A DNA stretch of 64,000 bases from Vigna angularis (GCF_016808095.1 NC_068974.1:34441090-34505089); one strand, 5' to 3'; positions 47,485 to 60,420 are shown, counted from the stretch's first letter. Translations and numbers: made by a program. Notes: a model not told the origin generated them from the letters alone.

Positions 47485-50114
47485 ACCAGAGCAGGATTTG
47501 ATGAATTTACTAACTGTTGTGAGTCTCTGTTTTCAGAGACTTTTCTGTTACACTGTGTTATCAGTTTTAACTGATAACAGTTTATTTTCTTGCTACATAT
47601 ACATGAGCTATCTTGTATCTTGGAAGCCTGCTTTTCATAAATAAAAAAGAAGTTTTTCAGTTTTAAAGTTCTTATATGCATGAAGTTGATATAGTTTTCT
47701 TAATTATGTAATTATAAAAAACTATGCATCAGGTATAATAATTCCACACTTTGAATATACCATTGTGCTGTTACTTAGTACTCAGTTAATATTTAATTAA
47801 GTATGTTATGTATGTTATCAGTGACTACTGGTGAACTAACAAAACCGGCAAATGTAACCCATAGATACACAATAGTAAGTGATACTAATTCATCCACTAT
47901 TCCTATATTTACTTAAAATCGAGATTAAAAGTTTAAATATTTTTTTCTCCAAAAATATTTTTAGATATACGATGATTGATCTAAAGTATTTTTATTTAAA
48001 GTTTGTCAAGTTGTTTTATGTAGTAAGTATTTCTTGAGAAATACTATTAATAGATGATAAATAATAATTAACACACCAACATAAAGAATAGGTTGCACTA
48101 CAATAATTCATCTTTTAAATTATTTATTTTTCTTTTAATTACTAAAGAAGTTTATTTTTTTAATGTTGAACCAATTTTTTATCAACAAAATGATTTTTAG
48201 AATAGAGTGGAATAGATTATTCACTTTGCATTTTATATTAAGTTTAACGAAGAACATTTTTTAATATAAAATATTCTTATTGTAAGTAATAAATACCGAA
48301 ATTGAAACTTTAATGAATAAAAGAAGAGTAGCTCAAAAAACGAAATTAATAAAGCATATATATGATAGTGTTGAATTTCTTATCTCTATGGTTTGGGAGT
48401 TCTCCATAATCTCCTGTATATATTATGTTTTTGTGGTATACCTAAACCTATTTGTGTGGGATAAGTGAACTTCAATGTAATAGACAGATTTCTGAATCGG
48501 TTTAATGCAAAATTGATTTCTTTTATTTTGTTTGTGTTCTATATGTTCACAATCGATTTAATAAAGTTTGTGAGAAGCCCCTTTGATGTTTAATATATAT
48601 TAAAATTATTTTGTTAATAAAATTTGATTGTGAAAATAATATTTAAGCTTTATTTATCACTTTTCCCCATAAAATAGTTTGTTATTTTTAGTAATTTCTA
48701 ACTCATGCTTTAAGGATATTAGTTAAAAATTTATAAATAAAAATATTTCATTGGAATACTAAAACTGTTGCATTTTTTAGGATTCTTTAATGCACTTACA
48801 TATTCATTTCAAAAAGAAAATATTTGAACTCCATTATATTAACTAATTCTCTAATAACACTGATTAACAAAAACTATTTTGATTATTAAATGATATTTTT
48901 GGTTCTTTATTTTACTTATGAATTTCAATTAGTAATTTGTCTTTTAAAAATTCAATTTGATTCTTCATATATGTGGATAAATTTGTTTATTTTAAAATAA
49001 TTATCATTTTTTTCCTGGCCAAACTTTATTCTTTGGTCGCATTAAAGTAGTATGACGTGAAATCTTAATATATTAGTACACCAAGTTTATGAAAAAAAAA
49101 AGTATTTCTTTTAGGATTCAATAACTAAAACTTTTTCTATTAGACTCATGGCTAATATAAAAAATATAGAATTGAAATTAATAATAATCGTAGATCTAGT
49201 GAAAATAGAATAAACCTATATGGGTCCAACCATGAACTAATTAAAAATTGAAAAATGAATTGTATACTTTTATTTTTATTGTTCGGAACTCGATTTCCTC
49301 GTAAAATTCACTTCAATTTATAGTAATTTTTGTTTGTCAATTGAGTTTCATAGTTTGTTATGTAGGTTGATCAAATATGACAAATTTCAGGTCAAGAATC
49401 GGTCAGAAAAGGACACATATTGAGATGATTTTTGAAAGAAAAATGATCAAACTAAAACTTATATATAAGATAAAAGAGACCAAAACTTCAATTCAACCTA
49501 TTATTTTTTATAGGACCCACATTGTGAAAACAATTTTTTTATAGCCTTTGTTGTGAATATAAACAGCGTATTGTTTTTTTACTTCCTTTTAAATATTTTT
49601 CATATGCGTGCCGTACCCTTTTAATGCTTACAATAAATAACCTTTTTCTTTTCCCATGTTTATCAATTTCAACTAACAACTTCTTTTATTTCCACAGCTA
49701 ATAAAAGGAGTATCTTTCAAACAAGAGGCCAAACAGCAACATGATGTGCAAAAAAGACACAAGAAATCGATGGATGAACCTAACTAGCCAAACATTGATT
49801 CTTGACAAACTTGTTTTTTCTGTCTGTCCTGAAAGCTGTCTGCTTTTAAATTTTATTCCTTTCTTTCCACATTGTTTACAAGACTTTTTCAATTCATTTC
49901 TATCTTTCAAGAAAAGTAACTGTGTTGAGATGAGTTCAGAAAATATAAATAAGAGAGAAAGTGTTTAATCAAAGAACCATAAAAGTAGTTAGATAATTAA
50001 AATTTGATACAAGTGATAGTAGTTAATGAAGCTTATAATATTGAAAATGACTTGAAAAACAAATTAAAAAAGAAGTTATCCATAACATGAGGAAATAAAT
50101 TATAGAAAAAGATG
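47485..50114. other. intergenic region between FLA copy 6 and beta-galactosidase
   Basis: About 2.6 kb of AT-rich DNA with no supported gene, repeat end or RNA gene. Small frames at 49698-49968 on both strands are not recognisable. Confidence 0.45.
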
Positions 50115-50122
50115 TATATAAG
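50115..50122 (+). promoter_or_regulatory. TATA box of the beta-galactosidase gene
   Basis: TATATAAG about 210 bases before the ATG at 50329, leaving a leader of roughly 180 bases. Confidence 0.45.
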
Positions 50123-50328
50123 GTGTTAATGAAAAAGGAAAAAGATTATTGAGTTTGAGTATCGCTTCTCTTTCTGGAAAAGTAACAGTGGAATGAGCAG
50201 AATCTGTGTTGATTCTTAAGTCCGTTTTAGCACTTGTTTTGCTTCCAGTACTACAGCAAAACGCAAAGAGGGTATCATTCCCTTGTTGCTTTTGTTTGTT
50301 CTTTTTGCACTAACAATTCCAGAAGGCA

Positions 50329-53300
50329 ATGAGAGCATCACAGACTCTGTTTCTTTTGCTTTGGTTCTTCTGCATTTATGCCCCTTCTTCGTTTTCCACA
50401 AATGTCACTTACGACCATAGAGCATTGGTCATTGATGGCAAGCGCCGAGTCTTGGTCTCTGGTTCTATCCACTACCCTCGTAGCACTCCAGAGGTTCTCT
50501 TCATTACCCTCTTTCTGTGTCTCTGTAATGTTTCATGTACACTATTTTTTCCTTTGTTTTTGAAGTTGGAGTCAAAAGGGGTGGTGTTTTTTTGTTTCAG
50601 ATGTGGCCAGACATCATTCAGAAGTCCAAAGATGGAGGACTTGATGTGATTGAGACTTATGTTTTCTGGAACTTACACGAACCAGTTCAAGGCCAGGTCC
50701 TCTTCTTTCTAGTTCTGTTAACGTTATTATTACTATTACCATTCTTGTATAGTTTCTGTTGTTCACTGCTTTTTGCATTGCATTGTGTTCATTTTCAAAC
50801 ATGCTCAGTAATCAAAACCGAAAATAAGTATATGCAGCTTAGGAAAGTAAATGATCACTGCTTCACATATTTTTCTGAGTTAATAAGAACAATGAGACAA
50901 AGGGTATTTCTTAATGTCAATCAGAAGCTTAAATTTATGAAGAAATCAATGATGGAATATGTGCTTTGGCTTGGCAGTATAATTTTGAAGGTAGGGCAGA
51001 TTTGGTTGAATTTGTGAAGACAGTAGCAGCAGCAGGCCTATATGTGCATCTCCGGATTGGTCCATACGCATGTGCTGAATGGAACTACGGGTAAAATATG
51101 ATCTTTATATGTATTTTTTCACAAAGAAGTTCATATCTGATCATGGCCTTTAACTTTTTTGAGCAGCGGTTTCCCTCTTTGGCTACATTTTATACCAGGA
51201 ATTCAGTTCCGAACTGATAACAAACCATTTGAGGTTATTATTCCTTTCCTTTCTCCTTGTCTCATCTTGCTAAATCTTCTTCCCGTTATCATGTGAAATT
51301 GAATTGTTTTCAGAAAGAAATGAAGCGGTTCACCGCTAAAATTGTAGATATGATGAAGCAAGAGAACCTCTATATGTCACAGGGAGGACCTATTATTTTG
51401 TCTCAGGTTTTTCTTAAATTTTACTGAATACATTTTTCTTATGCACATGTCGTGATATACAGAGAGTTCTGAATTTCTAATAGCCTACTGCCAACTTTTA
51501 AATGTGAAAATGCTATGAACAGATTGAAAATGAGTATGGGAACATTGATGCGGATTATGGTCCAGCTGCTAAATCCTACATCAAATGGGCAGCATCAATG
51601 GCAACATCTCTTGATACAGGGGTTCCTTGGGTAATGTGCCAACAGCTAGATGCTCCAGATCCAATTGTAAGTTTTCTTCTTTTAGCCATCAACAATTATG
51701 CTGAACAGTTTATGTTTTAGCTGTCTTCTAGTGTTATTTATTTGTTTTACACCGTTGTTTGTTTTCTTGATGCCTGAATTGAGCAATCTTACTATCTTGC
51801 TGTCAACAATTATCCTAATCCATTATTAATTTCACATTTTGTCATATCAACCATTCTCAGATTAACACATGCAATGCATTTTACTGTGACCAATTCCAAC
51901 CGAATTCTAAGGCAAAACCAAAAATATGGACTGAGGGTTATACTGGATGGTTAGTGTCCTTTTCTGTAAAAAATTTTAGTCATTTGAAAGTAATACTCAA
52001 AATATGATCTGACTGATAATATCTCCATTCGCATTCAACTCTAATTTTGTTTTTCTTCCAACCTATCGAAACCCACAAAACTGTAGGTTTCTTGCATTTG
52101 GTGATGCTTTACCTCACAGACCTGTGGAAGATCTTGCATTTGCTGTGGCACGCTTTTTCCAACGAGGGGGAACTTTCAACAATTACTATATGGTAATGCA
52201 ACATTACATGATGTAATTAAGGCTTTTTTAACTTTAAACTATTCTAGATAACAAGGAAATGAGGTGATGCCCCAACTTTTTGGATTGCTTCCGAAACAGT
52301 ACCATGGAGGGACAAACTTTGGCCGGGCTTCTGGTGGGCCTTTTGTTGCTAGTAGTTATGATTATGATGCACCAATTGATGAGTATGGTATGGAATTTTT
52401 CAACCTTTATATGTCATATTTATTGTCGACTCTATAGAGTTATATAAACTAGTCAACCTTGCTTCCATATACAGCCAACAAGAAAAATAAACAAACTTGT
52501 AACATGACAACATATTCACATTTTATATCTGAACTGCATGATGCAGGAATTATTAGACAGCCTAAGTGGGGTCACCTTAAAGACTTGCATAAGGCCATAA
52601 AACTTTGTGAAGAAGCACTGACAGCTACTGATCCAACAATTACATCTCTTGGACCAAATATAGAGGTAAAATGTAGTCCTTTCAAAATTAGGCCACATTT
52701 TCTGGATTATCTTAGTGGTTTAAATGTCCCATTTTTCACCTGATTTTGTCAATGTTATAGTTTTCTCTAGTTCCTGCTTCCTTCCCAATACTTGATTAAC
52801 ACTTGATTTGCATGTCTTTTGAAGATTAAGTCTTTTTCACTACAAATAAAGTTTGCCCTTTAGCGAACCATCCATAAGCTTAATTGTTGGGTAAAAGGAT
52901 CATGAATGTCAAACTCCTCAACATTTAGAATCAGTTATCCCAAATGGATAGTTTAGTTACATCTCTTAACATATACTATTCAAATCCAGGTTGCAGTGTA
53001 CAAGACTGGAGCTGTGTGTTCCGCTTTCCTTGCCAACATTGCTACATCTGATGCAAAAGTGACTTTCAATGGAAATTCATATCACCTTCCCGCATGGTCC
53101 GTGAGCATCTTACCAGACTGCAAGAGTGTAGTGCTTAATACTGCAAAGGTTTGCCTTGTCAGCTTTGAGATCAAAATAGATAGTTCAATTGAAGGAGGTT
53201 ACTTTCAGAATGCATGTGATTGATCTATCTACAGTTCAGACCTCTGTCATTTTCTAGTGCATGAAGTTTAATAACGAATAGTTATTTATGATTACAGATT

Positions 53301-56268
53301 AATTCTGCATCTGTGATTTCAAGCTTTAGAACTGAATCTTTAAAAGAAGAGGTTGGCTCGTTGGATGATTCTTACTCGGGCTGGAGTTGGATTGGTGAAC
53401 CTATCGGTATTTCAAAGGCTGATTCATTCTCAAAATTTGGGTTACTGGAGCAAATAAATACAACTGGTGATAGAAGTGATTATCTGTGGTACTCATTAAG
53501 GTATATAATATATCTTCTAGGTTGAGCAAGTTTCTTCTGACTTGGAATTTTCTGTCTGACAGTAATGATTTTCATTGTTTTTTCTGCAGCATTGATCTTG
53601 ATACTAGTACTCAAGCTGTCCTTCACATTGAATCCCTTGGTCATGCTCTTCGTGCTTTCATAAATGGGAAACTTGCAGGTATATTAAATTTAAATCAATC
53701 CTTCTTGTGAGTTCAATATCTTTTTATGCTTCTATATTATTGTTTAAATTCCCTGGTAGTATCTCGCTCCACCCATCCTTCTTGAAGTCAAAGCTTCTCT
53801 TCTAGAAAATGCTTTAAAATGAGGTAAACTATGTCTAGGTTGGCAAACATTATGTATTCTGGAGTCATTACATGACAAATAAGGAACATCCCTGTATCTC
53901 TATCTTCCTAGTATGTGTGGTTGAAAATCCAAAAACTTCTACACAAGTTTAAACATTTAAATGTATACTGCATAGATGTAATAACTCATGTTCTGTTGAA
54001 TAATGTGTCAAGTGTTTAATGGAAATGTGATGCTTATTGAAGCTTATATTAAGAGTATTTAGTGGTATTCATGTGACTCTGTATCTGTGTAACTGCTAGA
54101 GTACTGTTAAGGAATTCTAAGAGTTATTTCAGTCTATAAAATACATTTACAAAAAAATTAAAAAAATATATAAATAAATAGAATTAACACATAGGTCATT
54201 TCAATCTCCAAACTACCTTCCTTTTGTTCTAAATTTTAACTGCACAATTTTGCTTCCTCTGGACTACCTTCAACATTGATGTTCATCAAAGATTTTATGC
54301 ATTCCTTCAAGCCAAAATCAGAATAATGACACCCAACCAATTATATAGCAGCCTTTAAAATTTCCTTTTATGTTTTGATCTCTCAACAACTTATAACTCA
54401 TGTTATCCAACATTTCCTTCTCTCAATTGTAAAATTTATTATATAAAAACTCATATACCAGCATCTCAATCGATTTCAAGGATGTAGCAAAATGAATTCT
54501 AGATTGATTAGAAATAAAGTAAGAACAGTTTCAAGGATGTAGCAAAATATTCAGTTCTTCATTTAAATGGAATATTTCATTATCTATCAACAATGACACT
54601 CATCTGTAACATTATGGAGAACTTTTTCAGGGAATGGAATGGGGAACCATGAGAAAGCTAACGTCAAAGTAGACATCCCCATCACTCTAGTGGCTGGGAA
54701 GAACACAATTGATCTCTTGAGTTTAACTGTGGGACTTCAGGTTCTTCTTTTCTTCTTGTAATATATTCATCTGTTAATCCTCCCAGTATTATTTCACTGT
54801 ATCACCAAAACAGTTCTCATTGCCACATCAATTAATGCAAACCTTATGCACATCAGAACTATGGAGCTTTTTTTGACACATGGGGTGCAGGGATCACTGG
54901 CCCTGTGATATTAAAAGGTTTGAAAAATGGCAGCTCTCTTGATCTGTCCTCCCATATGTGGACATATCAGGTTAGTCTCATGCTCTCAGCCTAAGGAAAG
55001 CCAATTTTTTTTTTCTCATTTTGAGGTTTTGGTTGGACCCATATATAGAATACACTGTGCATAATTTTTGTGAATGCAGATTGGTATTAAAGGTGAAGAT
55101 TTAGGTCCATCTGGTGGCAGTTCTGGACAGTGGAATTCACAATCTACCCTACCTGTACACCAACCCTTCATTTGGTACAAGGTAATCTTTAATAGAATAT
55201 ATAATCTATCGAAAAGTCTCTTTACTTTACCACAATTTGTTTCCCTTTGTTTATGGATTGTCCAATTTTGTGTTTACATTTGCATATATCTCCATAATCA
55301 CACACTTCATAGAAAATTAAGACAATGCTACTGTAGGACAGTTGATTTTTCTGCTGCTAGCTAATGTATTAACTCGTTCTATCAGACAAACTTCGTTGCT
55401 CCCTCTGGGAGCAATCCAGTTGCAATTGACTTCACGGGGATGGGAAAAGGTGAGGCTTGGGTGAATGGACAGAGCATTGGGCGATACTGGCCTACCTATG
55501 CCTCTCCAAGCGGTGGTTGTACTGATTCATGCAATTATAGAGGGTCATATCAAGCATCCAAATGCCTCCAGAACTGTGGAAAGCCATCACAGACATTGTA
55601 AGTGCTACATATTCTGCATGAGAGAAGTTGAAACTTGAAAGTAGCTCTTAATTGTTCAAATAAAGTAAATGCAACCCTGCTAGATACTTATTTGAGTACT
55701 AATCCCGCAGATACCATGTACCACGATCATGGTTACGACCTCAAGGCAACACACTAGTATTGTTTGAGGAAAGTGGAGGCAACCCTAAGCAAATCAGTTT
55801 TGCTACAAAACAGATAGGAAGCGTGTGTTCTCATGTATCTGAATCTCACCCTCCACCTGTAGACTTCTGGAATTCTGATGCAGAATCAGGAAGAAAAGTA
55901 GGGCCTGTACTGTTACTGGAGTGCCCTTATCCTAATCAGGTGATCTCTTCCATCAAATTTGCTAGTTTTGGAACACCTCAGGGGACTTGTGGAAACTTCA
56001 AACATGGACGGTGCAGCAGCAATAAGGCTCTATCCATTGTGCAGAAGGTGTTATCATGCTTTCTTGTTAAACAAGAAGTTCATATATGTATTTTGTGTTG
56101 CTAATTTTATTTTGTTTTTTGAATCGGATTATACTTACTCTAAAGAACATCTTCTAACAGGGCTGCATTGGATCAAGCAGTTGTAGAATTGAACTATCAA
56201 TTAATACGTTTGGAGATCCATGTAAAGGAGTAGCAAAGAGTTTAGCTGTTGAAGCTTCTTGTGCATAA
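50329..56268 (+). CDS. BGAL8: beta-galactosidase, GH35, BGAL8-like, with C-terminal SUEL lectin domain
   Basis: Nineteen exons join in frame to 837 aa: 50329-50493, 50601-50696, 50978-51090, 51167-51233, 51314-51406, 51523-51666, 51861-51949, 52087-52192, 52300-52387, 52547-52665, 52990-53148, 53298-53500, 53590-53678, 54631-54740, 54857-54970, 55080-55181, 55386-55597, 55711-56047, 56161-56268; every intron is GT-AG. A signal peptide (about 1-24) is followed by the GH35 catalytic domain starting [12 protein letters not shown]. The family signature [14 protein letters not shown] spans exons 5-6 and holds the acid/base Glu; the nucleophile Glu lies in WTEGYTGWF (exon 7-8). Exons 18-19 encode a Cys-rich SUEL (galactose/rhamnose-binding) lectin domain ending AVEASCA. 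It removes terminal beta-galactosyl residues from wall polysaccharides or AGPs in the apoplast. Intron 13 is the largest (952 bp). The length is normal for the family. Confidence 0.93.
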
Positions 56269-56624
56269 ACTTGTTGCTTGGACTTGTCTGAATAGCACTC
56301 TGCACTTTCCCAAGTCTCTGACACTCGTTGAAGATGATTCCTCATTGGCTAATGTAAAAAGGCCTTCTGCTAGTAAACTAGGAAAAACGTGTCAAACACT
56401 CTTTAATTACAATGGCCTAAAAAATCCTATTTATGATTTCGATGGCAGATTGGTGTGGCATTCAATCATTAAAATGCATTATGCCTAATACATCAGTAGA
56501 TAGTTGATGCAAAACCTCAATATCCTTAAAGCAAAACATAAAGCAAGTGTCATGTATTGACAACTTTACTTTAAAAAAAATATTAAAGTCTAAACCAAAA
56601 TTACTTTACACTGAAATTGTGTTA
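56269..56624. other. beta-galactosidase 3' flank
   Basis: 3' untranslated and flanking sequence of the beta-galactosidase gene, ending at the target site of the TR-GAG element. A 79-codon frame crossing the stop (56249-56488) is a shadow. Confidence 0.5.
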
Positions 56625-56629
56625 AGTAG

Positions 56630-57072
56630 TGTTGGGTAAACATTAAATGGATGGGGCCCACTTATTGAATAAGGAAGCCAATGTTCCCTACTTTGTAAAA
56701 GTTGAGGATTTTGAGGAAAGTGTTTTTCCTTGTCTGCTGAAGCACCGAAAATCTGCACCAATATTTCTTGGAGTTTAGTTCTTTTATTGGTTATATAATG
56801 AGAGCAAGATGTGCAAAGAAAAACCACCACCACCGAGAAAGAAATAAGCAAAAGTGCAGTAGAGAAAGAAAGCTGTGTGAGTGTGTGGGAAGAGAAGGAG
56901 AACCACGGAAAAATTGGTGTAGCACCACCGTGAAGAGAGAAAGTGAGTATGTTATTTATTGTGTTGAGTTATTGTGAGTTGTGATGATTGTGTGCACCAC
57001 CGTAAGAGTTAAGAGTGTTTCTAGTATTTCTGAAAGCTTTTATTTTCAATAAAAGTATATTTGATACCAACA
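56630..57072 (+). repeat. 5' LTR of the TR-GAG element
   Basis: 443 bp, starting TGTTGG and ending CCAACA, a short inverted terminus. It contains a TATATAA box (about 56793) and an AATAAAA signal near its end (57049). Differs from the 3' LTR at about three positions by eye. Confidence 0.95.
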
Positions 57073-57131
57073 AATTGGTATCAGAGCTGTGAGAACTTGA
57101 GTGTCCGAGAAATAAAAAAAAAGAGTGAGAA

Positions 57132-58934
57132 ATGGCAAACCTTGCAAACAGTGTGTCCCTTCCTCAATTGACAAAGAAAGTCAACTTTGATAATTGGAGT
57201 GTGCAAATGAGAGCTCTTTTGGGATCCCAAGACGTATGGGATGTAGTGGAGAGTGGGTATGAAGAACCCACAGATGACGAAGCACAGACGGTTGCTCAAC
57301 TTGCAGCGTTGAAGAAAACGTGTGTGAAGGATAAATCAGCTCTATACATTTTGTACCGAGCTGTGGATGAATCTGGCTTTGAGAAGATAGTAAATGCAAA
57401 ATCTTCAAAAGAAGCGTGGCAGATTCTGGAGAAAGTATACAAAGGTGACAACCGAGTCAAGCAAGTCAGGCTCCAAACTCTCAGAGGCGAGTTTGAAAGT
57501 TTGAGAATGGAGGAAAAAGAAAGAGTAACCGAGTATATATCTCGGGTGGAAGCAGTGGCAAATCAAATCTGTAGAAACGGAGAGGAGTTACCAGCTAGTC
57601 GGGTTGTGGAGAAAATTCTGAGATCGTTAACAGATGATTTTGAGAGCATTGTGTGTGCCATTGAAGAGTCAAAGGACTTGTCAAAACTCTCGGTTGAAGA
57701 GCTTGCAGGATCTTTGGAGGCGCACGAACAACGGAGAAGAAAGTTGTATCAGCCACTTGATCAGGCACTTCAGGCAAAGTTTGATCTGAGGAGAGGAGCT
57801 CGGAACACTCAAGGCCGAGGTGATCCTGGAGGAAGAGGCCAAGGACGAAGAGGTCAAGGCCAAAGTGATTATGAAGATGAGGAAGAGCAAACCGGTCGGC
57901 AGAATTGGCGTGGCCGAGGACAATGGAAAGGCCGAGGAGATCGGTCAAGTGTAGAGTGCTTTAGATGTGGTAAGCACGGCCATTATGCATATAACTGTAG
58001 ATCGGCTGAGTGCTATAATTGTGGTAAGCCCGGTCATATAGCAAAATATTGTAGGGCTGAGAAAAAGGAGGAGATGAATCTCCATACGGAGGAAGCGGAG
58101 AAAGAAAGTGAAGAGTTAGGAATTTTGTTGATGGCAAGGAGCCCAGACGCAGCGTTGCTGAGAAAGAGCCCGGACACTGCATTGAGGAGTTGGAGATCGA
58201 ATGCTGAACTGCGTCCAAGTTGCGTGAAGATGTGGAAACCGGATGCCGAGATGCGTCCGAGGTGTGAAGAGTTGTGGAGATCGGATGTCGAGACGCATCC
58301 AGATTATGCAAAGTCATGGAGATCAGACAGTCTAGAAAGGTGTTTGGTCAGTTTGTATAGCTCGAAGGAGCTAGCAGAGAGCGTGGTGGATAGCTCAACA
58401 AAAAGCACAATGGAGAGTTTGCTGATGATTTTGCCAGATAGTGTAGAGGAGCAGGTGGACAGTCCGGAAAGTCCATCAGAGAAAGTGGGAAACTCAGATT
58501 ATGTTTCTGTAGAGAAATTTCAAGAGGTTCTTGCAGAGCTGGATCGAGAGCGTCGAGCCCGTGTTGCCGCGGAAACTACGATGTCCGAATTACATGATTC
58601 ATTAAAGCAATTAAAGATGATGGATCAGGATGCTACAGAGAAGCGTGATAAAATTGACCACTTGGAAGATGATATTTTTCGTGAGAAGAAAGAAATGACG
58701 AAGCAACTAAAAGAAAGTGCAACGGAAAGTGTCGCACTGCGATCGGAGGCTGAAAATTTCAGCAGTATGGCGAATAGAATAGATGAAAGTGTAGAGATGA
58801 ATCCAATTAGTGAAAAATCAGTTATGGTCAAGAAGAAGAGAGTCAAGGTCAAGAAGAAGACTACCGAAGCAAAAGAGATGTTCGACAGGAAGAATCCAAG
58901 TAATACTGGAATGAGTAAATTTGGTGTAGGATGA
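57132..58934 (+). CDS. gag: Gag polyprotein of the TR-GAG element
   Basis: A 600-aa intact frame that forms the only coding content of the element. Residues 1 to about 210 are a Copia-type capsid region (DUF4219/UBN2-like: KKVNFDNWSVQMRALLG, then EAWQILEKVYKG). A Gly/Arg-rich stretch follows (about 225-270). Two CCHC zinc knuckles lie at C276-C279-H284-C289 and C294-C297-H302-C307. Residues about 340-400 form a degenerate repeat built on S-x-D-A/T and R-P-x-C motifs, and about 465-580 are charged and probably coiled-coil, ending in a Lys-rich segment. Gag packages element RNA. The last two parts are unusual for a Gag. Confidence 0.92.
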   Translation: MANLANSVSLPQLTKKVNFDNWSVQMRALLGSQDVWDVVESGYEEPTDDEAQTVAQLAALKKTCVKDKSALYILYRAVDESGFEKIVNAKSSKEAWQILEKVYKGDNRVKQVRLQTLRGEFESLRMEEKERVTEYISRVEAVANQICRNGEELPASRVVEKILRSLTDDFESIVCAIEESKDLSKLSVEELAGSLEAHEQRRRKLYQPLDQALQAKFDLRRGARNTQGRGDPGGRGQGRRGQGQSDYEDEEEQTGRQNWRGRGQWKGRGDRSSVECFRCGKHGHYAYNCRSAECYNCGKPGHIAKYCRAEKKEEMNLHTEEAEKESEELGILLMARSPDAALLRKSPDTALRSWRSNAELRPSCVKMWKPDAEMRPRCEELWRSDVETHPDYAKSWRSDSLERCLVSLYSSKELAESVVDSSTKSTMESLLMILPDSVEEQVDSPESPSEKVGNSDYVSVEKFQEVLAELDRERRARVAAETTMSELHDSLKQLKMMDQDATEKRDKIDHLEDDIFREKKEMTKQLKESATESVALRSEAENFSSMANRIDESVEMNPISEKSVMVKKKRVKVKKKTTEAKEMFDRKNPSNTGMSKFGVG

Positions 58935-58972
58935 GAAAAACTCAAGACCCATTTACGTTTACGGGGGAATTT

Positions 58973-59415
58973 TGTTGGGTAAACGTTAAATGGATGGGGC
59001 CCACTTGTTGAATAAGGAAGCCAATGTTCCCTACTTTGTAAAAGTTGAGGATTTTGAGGAAAGTGTTTTTCCTTGTCTGCTGAAGCACCGAAAATCTGCA
59101 CCAATATTTCTTGGAGTTTAGTTCTTTTATTGGTTATATAATGAGAGCAAGATGTGCAAAGAAAAACCACCACCACCGAGAAAGAAATAAGCAAAAGTGC
59201 AGTAGAGAAAGAAAGCTGTGTGAGTGTGTGGGAAGAGAAGGAGAACCACGGAAAAATTGGTGTAGCACCACCGTGAAGAGAGAAAGTGAGTATGTTATTT
59301 ATTGTGTTGAGTTATTGTGAGTTGTGATGATTGTGTGCACCACCGTAAGAGTTAAGAGTGTTTCTAGTATTTTTGAAAGCTTTTATTTTCAATAAAAGTA
59401 TATTTGATACCAACA
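58973..59415 (+). repeat. 3' LTR of the TR-GAG element
   Basis: 443 bp, same ends as the 5' LTR; directly preceded by the purine-rich tract and followed by the AGTAG target duplication. Confidence 0.95.
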
Positions 59416-59420
59416 AGTAG

Positions 59421-59631
59421 ACCATTTTACTTAAAAAAAACATCCTAAAATTGTATTAACTCATGACATCTGAACTGAGGTTGTACTACATGATAGAACT
59501 ACACACTCACATGTTTGTCTTCCTTTGCATGACTTCGTCAAATCTTATTATATTTTAAAGTTGACCTCATTACATACATTCAGAAGTAAATTGATCCCAT
59601 TTAATAAAATAACAAGTAAAGTGTGCCAAAA
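59421..59631. repeat. inverted match to 38690-38860
   Basis: Short stretch between the TR-GAG element and the right inverted arm; its reverse complement resembles 38690-38860. Confidence 0.68.
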
Positions 59632-60412
59632 GTTATAGATAATATTAATTATCTATAAAATATACATCAATAGTCACTACAAATTTGAATTTGAAATTCA
59701 AAATAACATATCAGTGTAAAATATACATGTGAACAAGTATTTTTCAGTGATAAAAGACACTATAGAGTGTGCACAGTATGCAGAAACTGATAAATCAAAG
59801 TAAGTGCCAAAGTTCACCACTGATATATTTTTTTCAAATTCAAATCCGAACCCTGAAATATCAAAGTAGATCGATTTAAACTCAAACAAAATTCAAATTT
59901 TGAATCACAAAGGGGTTTAGGTTAAAGATATTACGAATTTAAGATGTTAATTACCAAATAGAGAACACTGGACAAAGGCATGAAACCAAATGAGAAATCG
60001 GGCCATTTTGGAAAATGAAGTTAGAACAGAAGGAATCATAGTAATTGAGAAACGCAAAAGAAGAAATGTATAGATAGCCTTTGACAGAGAGAATAGAACT
60101 GAGAAATGGAAAAATACAACGTAGTTGCAAAGAAGCCATATCAACTTGAAAGATATAAGTTCTAACTTCACGGGATTAATTGAGAAATCGACAGAAAGGA
60201 CTGAAATCTCATTCACGGGATTAATTGCCCAAAAGAAAAAAGAGTAAACATTTAATCAAGATAATTGTTTTATAACCTTTTCCGGAAATTAATATTACTA
60301 AAAAAATATAAGAGTTATTTTCTGTCAACAGTGAGAAAGAATATTTTGTGGCAAGATGAAACAGTGAAAAGGAAAAGGAATCCTTCATTTATTTCAGCAC
60401 CTCAAACACAAG

Positions 60413-60420
60413 TATATAAA
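60413..60420 (+). promoter_or_regulatory. TATA box of EPFL gene D'
   Basis: TATATAAA, about 50 bases before the ATG at 60464; equivalent to 31881-31888 for gene D. Confidence 0.55.

Larger units (their letters stand above)
56625..59420 (+). mobile_element. complete TR-GAG type LTR element (non-autonomous, Copia-like)
   Basis: The element spans 56630-59415 (2,786 bp) and is flanked on both sides by AGTAG, a 5-bp target duplication. Its two 443-bp LTRs differ at about three positions. A primer-binding site complementary to initiator tRNA-Met (TGGTATCAGAGC) lies at 57076-57087, and a purine-rich tract (acgggggaattt) just before the right LTR. The only gene is gag; no protease, integrase, reverse transcriptase or RNase H is present, so movement would need an autonomous partner. 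It sits 362 bases after the beta-galactosidase stop codon. Confidence 0.95.

Noticed and set aside
59947..60216. 89-codon frame present identically in both inverted arms
   Set aside because: Its conservation is explained by the recent duplication, and it has no recognisable domain.
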